Below are positions 8,955 through 18,268 of a stretch of 64,000 nt of DNA, in pieces (the first letter of the stretch is position 1; each line of letters begins with the position of its first letter). The position numbers and the translations under genes were made by a program. The notes beneath the pieces are model-generated. The model had not been told where the DNA came from and made no database searches. It saw nothing but the letters and a program-made list of their open reading frames with translations. This DNA comes from Elusimicrobiota bacterium. GTDB lineage: Bacteria > Elusimicrobiota > UBA8919. The DNA lies in the NCBI GenBank assembly GCA_040757695.1, contig JBFLWK010000006.1:1-64000 (forward strand), given 5' to 3'.

Positions 8955-9423
8955 ATAAGTTTATAATTTCTACAAGCTCTCTAAACACACCGTGACCACC
9001 GCTTTTTTTTAACTGGAAATGGCAAGATTTTAATACTTTGTCGTCTGGAATATTTTTGGGACAAAATGATAACCCAACTGACATCAGCAATTCTAAATCA
9101 TTTATATCATCGCCAACAAACCAGACATCTTTTAATGATACTGAATATTTTTTCAGTTGTTTTTTTACTGCTGAAACTTTATCTTGTATTCCCAAAAGCA
9201 CTATATCAAGTTTGAGTTTTTGTGCTCTTAAAAGTATGTGCCTGTCTTGTTCGCCACTAACAAAACCTGTTTTTATTCCTAGTTCTTTCAGTATTTTGAA
9301 TCCCTGACCATCCCTTATATTGAAAAATCTTGCTCGTGTTCCGTTATCCAAATAGAGAACATTCCCATCAGTTAAAACACCGTCTACATCTGTTAAAACT
9401 ACTTTAGGTAATATTATTCTCAT
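8947..9423 (-). CDS. KdsC-like HAD phosphatase (nonulosonate/KDO phosphate phosphatase)
   Basis: A compact C0-type HAD phosphatase of about 158 residues. The nucleophile motif is LTDVDGVLTDG, motif II is FVSGEQ, and the Mg-binding motif is FVGDDINDLELL. Such enzymes dephosphorylate KDO-8-P or sialic acid/KDN-9-P. It follows NeuB directly, which favours a nonulosonate phosphate as substrate. An upstream in-frame ATG at 9489 would add 22 residues; the internal ATG at 9423 fits family length better, but no strong ribosome binding site decides between them. Confidence 0.85.
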   Translation of the reverse strand: MRIILPKVVLTDVDGVLTDGNVLYLDNGTRARFFNIRDGQGFKILKELGIKTGFVSGEQDRHILLRAQKLKLDIVLLGIQDKVSAVKKQLKKYSVSLKDVWFVGDDINDLELLMSVGLSFCPKNIPDDKVLKSCHFQLKKSGGHGVFRELVEIINLYV

Positions 9424-9491
9424 ATAAGATTTATATCTACCACCTTTTTTGTAACATAAACTTAATATACTTTTTTGATAAATGTTCATTT

Positions 9492-10526
9492 TTACAAAAG
9501 ATCCTCTGGCTTTATCAGTTCATCTTTTTTAATATCTCGCTTCAACTTCTTGCCTAACATCATCCCCAAATAATATGCAGGAACTCCCTCTTCTGGTGCT
9601 AGTAAAACAACATCTTCTCGTCTTAAATAATCATTTGCGTTCAGATTTCTTGCCGCTACTATTGTTCTGTGGTGTTTGGTTCTGTTTTCTTTTTCTTCTT
9701 CAAGAAATTCTTTTTTTTCAGTCCCTATACAATTTAATGCATCCTTTATTGCATCCGCCATGAATCTGAAATCCGTTGGTATCAAACTTGCTTTCTGGTC
9801 AGGTCCTGGCAGATTATGGCTTAAAGTAAAATGTTGTTCAATTATCTTCGCACCAATAGCAACTGCACATATTGAAGGCACAAAATTGGCACAATGATTA
9901 GAAAAGCCGACGATTGGCGCAATATTTTGTAAGTCTTTTATTGCCAAAACATTTAATGTCTCAATAGCTGCAGGATAACACGATGTGCACTGAAGAAGTG
10001 CTACATCTGTCTTAGGATAAAATGCTTTAGCGATACCATATGTAGCCATAACCTCTTCTCTTGTTGCCATCCCGGTTGATAAAATTACCGGTAAACCATA
10101 ACTGGCAGCTTTTATAATCAGTTCATGATTTGTAAGAAGATGAGATGCTATTTTAATTGCTGGGACACCTAATTTTATTACCTCCTCAAGTGCCTGCAAA
10201 TCAAATGGTGTGCACATAAATCCTATATTGTTTTTATCAGATGTCTTTTTAAGTTCAGCCAGTTGCTCAATAGAAAACTCAAGTTTAAGTTTATGTTCCC
10301 TGTATGTTTTTCCCAAACTTGTTGGTTTAAGGTATGGTGCATCCAGCACTTTTTTCTGAAAACATTTCTCTATTGTTCTTTTCTGAAATTTGACGATATC
10401 GGCACCGGATTCAGATGCAGATTGTATCATATCTTTTGCAAGTTTCATATCACCATTATGATTCAATCCGATTTCTGCAACAAGCAACACATTTCTTTTT
10501 GTTAAATCTTTGCCTAAAATTTCCAT
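9492..10526 (-). CDS. neuB: N-acetylneuraminate (nonulosonate) synthase
   Basis: A complete NeuB of about 344 residues condenses PEP with a hexosamine or its 6-phosphate. The TIM barrel shows AEIGLNHNGD (17-26), VKFQKR, LSTGMAT, LLQCTSCYP, GFSNHC, IIEQHFTLS and GPDQKASL. A C-terminal SAF antifreeze-like domain follows from about residue 285. ATG at 10526 is chosen because a GGATAAG ribosome site precedes it and the ROK gene stops at 10531. The order ROK kinase, NeuB, HAD phosphatase suggests a route through 9-phosphorylated intermediates. Confidence 0.92.
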   Translation of the reverse strand: MEILGKDLTKRNVLLVAEIGLNHNGDMKLAKDMIQSASESGADIVKFQKRTIEKCFQKKVLDAPYLKPTSLGKTYREHKLKLEFSIEQLAELKKTSDKNNIGFMCTPFDLQALEEVIKLGVPAIKIASHLLTNHELIIKAASYGLPVILSTGMATREEVMATYGIAKAFYPKTDVALLQCTSCYPAAIETLNVLAIKDLQNIAPIVGFSNHCANFVPSICAVAIGAKIIEQHFTLSHNLPGPDQKASLIPTDFRFMADAIKDALNCIGTEKKEFLEEEKENRTKHHRTIVAARNLNANDYLRREDVVLLAPEEGVPAYYLGMMLGKKLKRDIKKDELIKPEDLL

Positions 10527-10530
10527 TTTC

Positions 10531-11421
10531 TTATCCTTTTTCTTGAAGTAATTTGATAACACCACAAGGTACAGATTTCCAACCTAATTTTGATTTATAT
10601 ACTTGAGCGTGTTCTAACAGCGGATGTCTTTTATATATATTTCGCAGACAATTCCTTAAAATATCCTGAAAAACGGGATGAAGACCTATCGAACCATTTG
10701 TTACTATAGCCGAAACAGGTACTGATAATAATATTGGTTCCAATATTTTTGCCCATATTTTTTCTAAATCTATCAAAAACTTTTTTCCATATTTTTTTTG
10801 GTTTACTAATAATGATAAAAGGTCCTTTTTTTTAGAAATATCTGATAATTTTGTAATCCGTTCTATTGCCCAGCCGGAACTGATTGTCTCAAGACATCCT
10901 TTGCGTCCACAATTACACCTTAAATTACTTCCGATATTACAATGTCCTATCTCACCAAGACCAGCGTTCTGTCGGCTTACAACCTTTTTGTTGAAAACCA
11001 ATTCTACAGCGATTCCTGTGCCAGCCATCACAAATAAAAAGTTATCCAAATTTCGCCAATATCTTGCTTCACCTTCTGATGCTAATTTAACATCGTTATA
11101 AACAAAGACAGGTATATCCAGCGCTTTGCTTAATTTCTCTTTTAGTGGATATGGTCCGACTAAAAACTGATTTGGGCCACCATATACAACACCTTTTTTT
11201 TCATCAACAGGACCGGTAACTGCTATAAAGAGAACATCAATCTTAGAAGGCAATGTGCCTGCAACAAACTTAACCATTTCATCATAGGACTTAAAGACAG
11301 GTGTTGATATTTTTTTCCAGAATGCTATATTATAGTGTTTCCTCCCCTTCCTATTATGATATATTTTTGTATAGGACATCTTTGTAGCTCCACAATCAAT
11401 ACTTACAATATTTTTATACAT
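10531..11421 (-). CDS. ROK-family sugar kinase
   Basis: The 296-residue protein has the N-terminal phosphate-binding block SIDCGATKMS, catalytic YNDVKLASEGEA, MAGTGIAVEL, and the ROK zinc signature GHCNIGSNLRCNCGRKGCLE. It phosphorylates a hexose or N-acetylhexosamine. Because it directly precedes NeuB, an N-acetylmannosamine- or mannose-6-kinase role is plausible; the kinase half of animal GNE is also ROK family. The substrate is inference. Confidence 0.85.
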   Translation of the reverse strand: MYKNIVSIDCGATKMSYTKIYHNRKGRKHYNIAFWKKISTPVFKSYDEMVKFVAGTLPSKIDVLFIAVTGPVDEKKGVVYGGPNQFLVGPYPLKEKLSKALDIPVFVYNDVKLASEGEARYWRNLDNFLFVMAGTGIAVELVFNKKVVSRQNAGLGEIGHCNIGSNLRCNCGRKGCLETISSGWAIERITKLSDISKKKDLLSLLVNQKKYGKKFLIDLEKIWAKILEPILLSVPVSAIVTNGSIGLHPVFQDILRNCLRNIYKRHPLLEHAQVYKSKLGWKSVPCGVIKLLQEKG

Positions 11422-11423
11422 TT

Positions 11424-12590
11424 TTAAGGAAGTGATTTGACAAATTTTTCCATTTCTTTAAAATTACCTTCTAATTTAGTGAAAATTTCTTTATACTGCT
11501 GAAAACCATTATTGAAATCATCTTGAAAGTTCCTTATTGTCGTCTCAATTACATCAGGACTATTATATGGCAATTCCCTGTCGGAATTGATGGTATTGGC
11601 AAAACCTTGTCCTCTTACATCTTCATAAATAAGATACGACGGTTTTTTTATACTTAAAAAATAAAGATGGGCATGGAGCCGAAAACCTATATGGAGATCG
11701 CAAGTATCATAAAATGCAATTTTTGACAAATCGCCTGTCGCTTCTGTAGTTTTATATCCAAGATTTTTTGCTATTTTGATAAGTTCATTCAATCTTCTGT
11801 TTTTAGACCATGGTAGAGATTGTTTCAAACTATTTTTTATTTTTGACATTATTTTTTTCATACTTTCTTTGCCTATTTTATCTTTAAGTTTTACAATTCC
11901 TCTTACATAGTATAATGCATCAGTTTCTACTATTCTACCTTTATGAACACTGAGATATATTTCTTGTTCTGGAAAAAGTTTTCTTAATGTTTTAATCATC
12001 TCTTTATTTAATAGATACAGTCGGGTATCATGAACAAGATTCTGTGCTGTCGTAAAAACAATTTTTTTAACCCCGCATTTGTCTGGCAGGTTAAATTTGA
12101 GCCCAAAATACTTAAGGTTGTACCATGCAGGGTCCCCGGTCATTATCACATTCTCGTATCCGTATTCATTAAGCACCTTTTGCGTTAATATATCTCTAAC
12201 ACTTGAAAATCTGCAATTATTATGTATAAAATTCAGAAACAGCGCTGATTCAATCGTAAACTTAAAATTTTTGTAGCAGTCCATTGTACCGCCAAGCCCC
12301 CAGCCGAATGGGATAACTGGTACCTTGAGTTTCTTGAAATTAGTTACTACTGGTATGCGGGCAGGAAACAGATCAGGAAAATATAAAGGACCCCCGCATA
12401 TAAGTATTGCTCGGGTGGTATTTATTTTGTCTAAATAATCATCAAGTGGTTTCTGATAATCGACCCCTTTGTCAAGCGAAAGTTCAAGATGTTTCTCGCC
12501 GGGTTTGAAATAATCAAGTAATTCCTTTATTCTTTGATGATACAGAAAATCACCTACATTGGTACGAACAACACTTAGTAAAGTATACAT
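11424..12590 (-). CDS. Polysaccharide pyruvyl transferase family protein
   Basis: About 388 residues. VRTNVGDFLYHQ at the start, ILICGGPLYFPD, VIPFGWGLGG, FSSVRD, VIMTGDPAWYN and the C-terminal DLHIGFRLHAHLYFLS are the hallmark blocks of the CsaB/PS_pyruv_trans fold. These enzymes add ketal-linked pyruvate to glycans or act as GT-B-like transferases. ATG 12590 is preferred over 12653 because the extra residues would overlap the upstream gene without matching the family. Confidence 0.82.
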   Translation of the reverse strand: MYTLLSVVRTNVGDFLYHQRIKELLDYFKPGEKHLELSLDKGVDYQKPLDDYLDKINTTRAILICGGPLYFPDLFPARIPVVTNFKKLKVPVIPFGWGLGGTMDCYKNFKFTIESALFLNFIHNNCRFSSVRDILTQKVLNEYGYENVIMTGDPAWYNLKYFGLKFNLPDKCGVKKIVFTTAQNLVHDTRLYLLNKEMIKTLRKLFPEQEIYLSVHKGRIVETDALYYVRGIVKLKDKIGKESMKKIMSKIKNSLKQSLPWSKNRRLNELIKIAKNLGYKTTEATGDLSKIAFYDTCDLHIGFRLHAHLYFLSIKKPSYLIYEDVRGQGFANTINSDRELPYNSPDVIETTIRNFQDDFNNGFQQYKEIFTKLEGNFKEMEKFVKSLP

Positions 12591-12594
12591 AGAA

Positions 12595-14271
12595 TTATAC
12601 CTTAATTTTTTTACTATACAATAAATCAATGATTTCAGGATTAGGCGAGCCAAATGCTGGTCGAACCTCTCTTATGTCTCTTATACAGTGGTTAAATCCG
12701 GATGGCTCAAGTGCAAATCCATGTCCATAGCCGGGAAATGCATGGTTAATGGTAAGATGTTTTTCTATAATTGTTGCACCAAGTGCGACAGAAACTGGAG
12801 CCATTATAATCCCATTCTCATGGTCGGAAATACCTATTGGTACTTTCATATATTCTCTCAGCAATATCAAATTAAAAAGACAAAAATCGTCAGGCAATGA
12901 TGGTCTATGTCTGCTTGTGATAAGAATACCGGCAAGTGTTTTATTCGGTTTGGTCATCGCCTTTTGAAAAAAATTTACTAATAGTGGGAAATGTTCGTCT
13001 ATAGCAATGCTAGCAATCACCGGCATATTACCTGTATATTTAAGGAGATGGTTCCTGTTATGAGATATCCTGATAAAATCAAAACCTAATTGTTTTGTAA
13101 AAGATATATCTTCTTTACCTAATGGAGAAGTAGCAACCAGCATGCCAAGATTATGCGCATATTTGATTAGATATCTGTATTGATTTTCAGTAAATTCAAT
13201 ATAGCGATTTATATCTTCACGGGTTTTGCCAACCTCGTTCATATAGGTATGCAGAACAAAATCATCTATATTTTCAGAGTTTCTACAGATGGTAAATTTA
13301 ACAGCATCTGCGCCAGCTGATTTTGCAACATCAATCAACTTTATTGCAACATCAAAATCACCATTGTGGAACCGATTTATTCCTGCTATGACAAATGTAC
13401 AATTTGATTTACCAATTCGCCTTGTAGCATTTATTCTAAACTCTGGTAATTTATTCTGTTGTTTATTTAAAAGCTCCATAAACTTAGCAGCATGCTTAAA
13501 ACTATGAAATATTCTTGCGCCTGGGTTTAGTGATTGCAAAGCAACATTTTTTGATTCGAATAGTTTTTTCTTTTTGATAAGTTTAGCAAAATTTTCAGTA
13601 TAGTCAAAATGATGTTCTTTATGGACAGCCCAGGCATTTGTACTTACAGTAAATGGATAACCTTTTTGATATACCCTGAACGCTAAATCAATGTCTTCCA
13701 GCCCCCAAGAACCATTATAATCTTCATCAAAACCATTTACCTCATTGAAAATTTTAGCTGGGATTGAAAAATTACATCCATAACACATTTCATATGGTCT
13801 TTTATGCTCTTTAAGATTCTTAGAAATTACAAATTGAATATGCCTCTCATCAGATGGAAAACCAACTGCTTTATTTCTGATTCTATATCCTATAACAATC
13901 CCACCACCTCCACCACCAATCTGTTTCTGTGCTTCTAAATGTGCCTCAATAAAATCTGTACAGGGAACCATATCACTATCAAGAAAAATCAATACTTCTC
14001 CATTAGACAATTTGTTTCCTTTGTTCCGAACAGTTGCTAATCTGAATCCCTTTCTTTGATGGGTAATATATTTTAAATTTTCTATACGATTAAACCTTTT
14101 CTCTAAAATCCATTTTTTTATAGAATAATCTGACCCATCGTCAGCAATAATCATTTCATAATTGTAAATTTGAACAGTTTTAAACCAAGCAATAATATTT
14201 TCAAGGTGTTCATACTGGTTATAATGCGAAACTATGATTGAACATTTTTTCAATCTACTTTCTTGTGGCAT
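12595..14271 (-). CDS. GT2 glycosyltransferase fused to a NeuB-like barrel
   Basis: A 558-residue fusion. Residues 1-275 form a GT-A glycosyltransferase: SIIVSHYNQYEHL, ADDGS, the donor DSD motif at 98-100 and SWGLEDIDLAFR. Residues 290-558 are a NeuB/SpsE-like TIM barrel that keeps AVKFT, GISDHENG, GATIIEKHLT and GHGFALEP. It lacks the canonical AEIG-NHNG, STGM and HCTS blocks as well as the C-terminal SAF domain. The barrel may be catalytically altered or serve as an acceptor-sugar module. A separate complete NeuB lies 2 kb downstream. Overlaps the methyltransferase upstream. Confidence 0.8.
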   Translation of the reverse strand: MPQESRLKKCSIIVSHYNQYEHLENIIAWFKTVQIYNYEMIIADDGSDYSIKKWILEKRFNRIENLKYITHQRKGFRLATVRNKGNKLSNGEVLIFLDSDMVPCTDFIEAHLEAQKQIGGGGGGIVIGYRIRNKAVGFPSDERHIQFVISKNLKEHKRPYEMCYGCNFSIPAKIFNEVNGFDEDYNGSWGLEDIDLAFRVYQKGYPFTVSTNAWAVHKEHHFDYTENFAKLIKKKKLFESKNVALQSLNPGARIFHSFKHAAKFMELLNKQQNKLPEFRINATRRIGKSNCTFVIAGINRFHNGDFDVAIKLIDVAKSAGADAVKFTICRNSENIDDFVLHTYMNEVGKTREDINRYIEFTENQYRYLIKYAHNLGMLVATSPLGKEDISFTKQLGFDFIRISHNRNHLLKYTGNMPVIASIAIDEHFPLLVNFFQKAMTKPNKTLAGILITSRHRPSLPDDFCLFNLILLREYMKVPIGISDHENGIIMAPVSVALGATIIEKHLTINHAFPGYGHGFALEPSGFNHCIRDIREVRPAFGSPNPEIIDLLYSKKIKV

Positions 14272-15103
14272 TTTTTTCCCTCCTGAAAAGTATCGTCATC
14301 ATACTGCCCCAGAATGGCGGAGAAATTTTTACTTTCTTTCTACCGTTTTTGTAAATAATTCTAATATCTTCTTTAATCTTTTTATAATCTTTTTCTGGAT
14401 TAGCATATGGTGTTTCTAGATAAAAATGATGGTGTGCTATTTTTATAAACCCAAACTGTTTCATTAATATTGAAATTGTATTTATATCAAAATAAAAAAT
14501 ATGTTCGGGTGGAATGAACTGATTCCATTTTTCCCGATACATTTCTGCACAGAACGACGAAACATCCGGGGTTGCGGTAATAAAAATATATCCATCAGAT
14601 GCTACGTAATCTATAATATCGTATATCGCTTTCTTTGGATTAGGGAAATGTTCAATCGTTCCTCTCAATACAACACAGCCAAATTTTCTTCCAAATTTAG
14701 ATATTGATTCCGTGCTACCACATATAACATTCAGACCTTTTTTCTTCGCCGCCAGGACCGCACTTTTTTCTAATTCAATACCAAAACATTCAAACCTGTC
14801 TTTAAACTGATATAAAAATGAGCCATCACTGCAACCGATATCAAGTATTGTTCCAGCGGTTATAAAATTTTTTAGCCAGCTGGCTTCAATTCTATACATT
14901 GTTTTTCTCTGTTCCCATGAATTTTTATCTTTAACTCGGGCAGTATAATACCCCTGATAAAATTTTGTAAGTTCTTCTTCGCCAGGAATTGGTTCTATCC
15001 ATACCATTCCACATTTTTTACATTTCACCGATAAGTAGTCACCTTTTTGTGCCCACTTTTCAGTTTTTATATTGTTACACACAATACATTTAGTTTCTTG
15101 CAT
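14255..15103 (-). CDS. Zinc-ribbon-containing SAM methyltransferase
   Basis: About 282 residues. An N-terminal zinc ribbon (CIVC...CKKC) is followed by a class I methyltransferase with motif I ILDIGCSDGSFLYQF and GIELEKSAV. FITATPDVSSFCA and HIFYFDINTI are typical of the Methyltransf_13/23 sugar C-methyltransferase-like group found in glycan clusters. ATG 15103 is chosen over 15130 because GGAG lies 8 bases upstream and the sequence starts directly at the ribbon. It overlaps the upstream gene by 14 bases. Confidence 0.82.
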   Translation of the reverse strand: MQETKCIVCNNIKTEKWAQKGDYLSVKCKKCGMVWIEPIPGEEELTKFYQGYYTARVKDKNSWEQRKTMYRIEASWLKNFITAGTILDIGCSDGSFLYQFKDRFECFGIELEKSAVLAAKKKGLNVICGSTESISKFGRKFGCVVLRGTIEHFPNPKKAIYDIIDYVASDGYIFITATPDVSSFCAEMYREKWNQFIPPEHIFYFDINTISILMKQFGFIKIAHHHFYLETPYANPEKDYKKIKEDIRIIYKNGRKKVKISPPFWGSMMTILFRREKNATRK

Positions 15104-16958
15104 TAGACATCTCCAATACCAACTTTTCAAAAATCTGGGCTGATATATTTGGGTTGCTTAAACTTATATATTTTTCTCTGAAATTCGTATCGTTTTTTGA
15201 AAACCCCTTTTCAATAATATCTTTGAGTATAGTATATAATTCTTCCTGCCAGCTATATGTATTATAATCTATTTTCCATACTCTTTTTTCCAGAGATTCC
15301 CTCGCAACTTCTGATATATCATAAACACCGGTGTCAAGCCAAATAATTTGTTTGTCCGTAAGACATGCATGATACATTGCGGTTGCTGGGGCTTCTAATA
15401 TAAACACATCTATTTTGTTAAGTAAAGTTTTTAATGGCTGGCTGTTAAACTCAATATCTTGTCGTCTTAGTTCTAATATAAAATTTTTCAATGGCTCCAT
15501 GAATTTATCTTTATAACTTGCTTTAAATATTTTTCTTATAGCGGTATCAAATTTCTGAAATATTTTAATAATTTCAATTTGTAACAAAAAAGCTTTTATA
15601 TCCGGAAATGAGAAATGTGGCCCCCATCTAAAATCAGCCCTGTATATATCTGGGATATAGGCAACTGTAATTTTATCAGTTATTGACTGATTTTTTTCAG
15701 TCTCTTTTTTGATATTATCATATAGTATGAATAGTTCAGGATCAGGCACAAAGAATGCTTTATTCTTATTTTTCCATTCAATATTTTTATGATACCTAAC
15801 GCTTTCAGGCCCCCAGAATATAAAAAAATCAGACATTGAGAATGCTGTCGCCTTAAAATAATCTCCAACATCAAAATATCCAAATGCACCATGTTGATAC
15901 CAAAAAACAGGATTTCTTTTTTTTAATAAAAGCGTAATGAAACTAAGTTCAAACAGCATTGAACTTCCGCACAGCACTATTCCTGAAAACCCAGAAAATT
16001 CAGTGATACTATTATATATATCTACTGCTATCTGAAAATGTCTGTGAAGTTCTTTTACTATCTGTTTTGTCAGATTAGGATATTTTATTAGTACCCCAGA
16101 CCTTATACAAGTATTAAACCTTTTAATTATTTGACCAAAAGAGTTTATTATTTTTAAGTCACGGTTTTTATTCTTCATTGGCTTTATAGATAACAATTTC
16201 TTGTAGACAGGATACCTGTATGGAGCAGCTGAATTTATACACCAGATAGGCATTTTATGTCTTTCTGATATTAAATCTGCAAAATATCTTGTTGAATAAA
16301 ATTCATCTACCAGAAGTATAGCGTTCTTCGTTCTGGCTCTTATATATTTTTTTAGTGGCTTTACTGTTAATATAAAAGATAAAATACTTCTGATAAATTT
16401 TTGTATCTCTTCTTTTATAGAAACATTGGTTAAACTGGCAAAATCAGTTTGTATAAACACAGGCGAAAAAGTTTCTAACTGGATATTTTTAAATTCTTCA
16501 TCTGCTATTATATCTTCTATAATAAAACTGTATGGAAGCGCTTGTTCTTTATCTAATTCTGTTTCACTTTTTTTGAAACAAATTATTTTTTTTACTCCGT
16601 TTTTTCTAATAAAATTTTTTAGTAATACATACCGAAAACAATATGAATCAACATATCTTTTAAGCCACATCTTCTCGGCTGAAATAAAAATATCAAACGG
16701 GAAACTATTCAGAAATTCAGTTGCATATTGCATAAAACTGTCAGTTAATATATTCATCAACTTAAAGTTCTCTTCCCCGACTGTGTCCAGATAGACCTGT
16801 GAGGTATAATCTTCAAGAATCCTAAAACTTTTGTCTGTTTTCATCATTCTGTAAACAGCTTCGGGAACTGCAGGTGCGTATAGCAGATTTTCATCAACTT
16901 TTTTCATTTCTATAAATTTATCTACTTCAATTTTACTTTCAAGTATAACTAAATCCAT
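15090..16958 (-). CDS. Large unrecognised protein of the glycan locus, possibly GT-B-like
   Basis: The 622-residue protein has no motif I recognise with confidence. The order resembles a GT-B transferase or CDP-glycerol/polysialyltransferase-type protein: a basic N-terminal part, a central FWYQHGAFGYFDVGD stretch with FFIFWGPES, and a C-terminal DVFILEAPATAMYHACLTDK segment followed by LEKRVWKIDY. These last features are reminiscent of surface-carbohydrate transferases that check for HG and S/T residues in the donor site. It has no signal peptide and overlaps the methyltransferase gene. Function unassigned. Confidence 0.6.
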   Translation of the reverse strand: MDLVILESKIEVDKFIEMKKVDENLLYAPAVPEAVYRMMKTDKSFRILEDYTSQVYLDTVGEENFKLMNILTDSFMQYATEFLNSFPFDIFISAEKMWLKRYVDSYCFRYVLLKNFIRKNGVKKIICFKKSETELDKEQALPYSFIIEDIIADEEFKNIQLETFSPVFIQTDFASLTNVSIKEEIQKFIRSILSFILTVKPLKKYIRARTKNAILLVDEFYSTRYFADLISERHKMPIWCINSAAPYRYPVYKKLLSIKPMKNKNRDLKIINSFGQIIKRFNTCIRSGVLIKYPNLTKQIVKELHRHFQIAVDIYNSITEFSGFSGIVLCGSSMLFELSFITLLLKKRNPVFWYQHGAFGYFDVGDYFKATAFSMSDFFIFWGPESVRYHKNIEWKNKNKAFFVPDPELFILYDNIKKETEKNQSITDKITVAYIPDIYRADFRWGPHFSFPDIKAFLLQIEIIKIFQKFDTAIRKIFKASYKDKFMEPLKNFILELRRQDIEFNSQPLKTLLNKIDVFILEAPATAMYHACLTDKQIIWLDTGVYDISEVARESLEKRVWKIDYNTYSWQEELYTILKDIIEKGFSKNDTNFREKYISLSNPNISAQIFEKLVLEMSNARN

Positions 16959-16976
16959 ATTAGGAATCTATAACAA

Positions 16977-18116
16977 TTATTCAAATTCAGTGATAGTTTT
17001 TTTCAATATTTTTGCCTGGTTTTTAGCATATTCAAGGTTCTCATAGTTTGTTTTTAACTGAATAATTCTTGGCTGTATTTTTTCTGCAATAGGACAGAGA
17101 AAACTTAAATTCTCAAATACCGGCTCCAAATAATTTAATTTCCAAGCAGCATAAAATCTATCACCACCATTTGCTTGAAATCTCGTTCTGAACTCTTCCC
17201 ATTTTACTTTTGAGGTATCAAGCAACATAGCATATGTCCAATATGTATTCTTGTATCTTTTCGGTGTTTTCTGTGGTGTAATCAGTTTTGAATCTGCTAT
17301 TGCTTTTTCATACAACCGGGCAATTTTACATCGTTTTTTTATAAACATATCTGCTTTTTTGAGTTGAACCCTTGCAACTGCCGCACAGATTTCTGGCATT
17401 CTATAATTGTAGCCAATAGAGTCATGTCTTTTAAAATCAGGATGCTGTACATCATCCTTAGTTATTTTGCTTTCTGACTGTCTGGCTGAAAGAGTTGTGT
17501 AGCCAAGATTACTAAATTTTCTAGCTTTTAATGCAAGTTCTTTATCATCAGTAACTATCATTCCACCATCACCGGTTGTTAAATGCTTTGAACGCTCAAA
17601 ACTAAATATTGACATATCGGCTATTGTACCGGCGAGTCTTCCTTTATACTCAGCCAGCATAGATTCGGCATCGTCTTCTATCACATATAATTTATACCTC
17701 TTTGCTATTTTCATTATCGGGTCCATATCAGCACATAAGCCATACACAGAAACAGGTATTATTGCTTTTGTTTTTCTGGTTATTTTTCGTTCTATTTCTT
17801 TGGGGTCAATAGTAAATGTATCAGGATTAATATCCGTAAAGATAGGAACAGCACCTGTATAAAGAACCGTCATTGCTGGGGAAATAAATGTCAACGGTGG
17901 AACAATAACTTCATCACCGGGGCCAACACCGATTGCTCCAAGACAGCAATGAATTGCAGAATTGCCAGAATTCACTGATACAGCATATTTTATACCCAAC
18001 CTTTTAGAAAATTCGTCTTCAAGTTTTAACCTGTTTTCACCAGTGAATCCAGATTCAAACATTTTTGATATTGCATGCAGTTCTTCTTTCCCAATTCTCC
18101 AAAATTGTCGATTCAT
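16977..18116 (-). CDS. DegT/DnrJ/EryC1 sugar aminotransferase
   Basis: The 379-residue PLP enzyme makes amino sugars from keto nucleotide-sugars. NSGNSAIHCCLGAIGVGPGDEVIVPPLTF is split over the substrate and cofactor site. EDDAES binds the pyridine nitrogen, and FSFERSKHLTTGDGGM contains the Schiff-base lysine (about K177). N- and C-terminal lengths match the family. It lies between a large putative transferase and a methyltransferase; the 150-base space upstream holds nothing I can identify. Confidence 0.9.
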   Translation of the reverse strand: MNRQFWRIGKEELHAISKMFESGFTGENRLKLEDEFSKRLGIKYAVSVNSGNSAIHCCLGAIGVGPGDEVIVPPLTFISPAMTVLYTGAVPIFTDINPDTFTIDPKEIERKITRKTKAIIPVSVYGLCADMDPIMKIAKRYKLYVIEDDAESMLAEYKGRLAGTIADMSIFSFERSKHLTTGDGGMIVTDDKELALKARKFSNLGYTTLSARQSESKITKDDVQHPDFKRHDSIGYNYRMPEICAAVARVQLKKADMFIKKRCKIARLYEKAIADSKLITPQKTPKRYKNTYWTYAMLLDTSKVKWEEFRTRFQANGGDRFYAAWKLNYLEPVFENLSFLCPIAEKIQPRIIQLKTNYENLEYAKNQAKILKKTITEFE

Positions 18117-18268
18117 CGCGTCTCCTGTTCCCAGACCATATGCAAGATTCGGTGTTGGGTTTGTGGTTAGGTTTTATCCAAGTCAGACTTGATTTTAACT
18201 AACCGTGGTCGAAGCATCACCGACAAGAACTGATATGTCTCTCGGCGTACTTATAAATCTCTTTCAGA

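Noticed and set aside
18117-18268. Small gene between the methyltransferase and the aminotransferase
   Set aside because: No frame with a start, ribosome site and protein-like composition was found.
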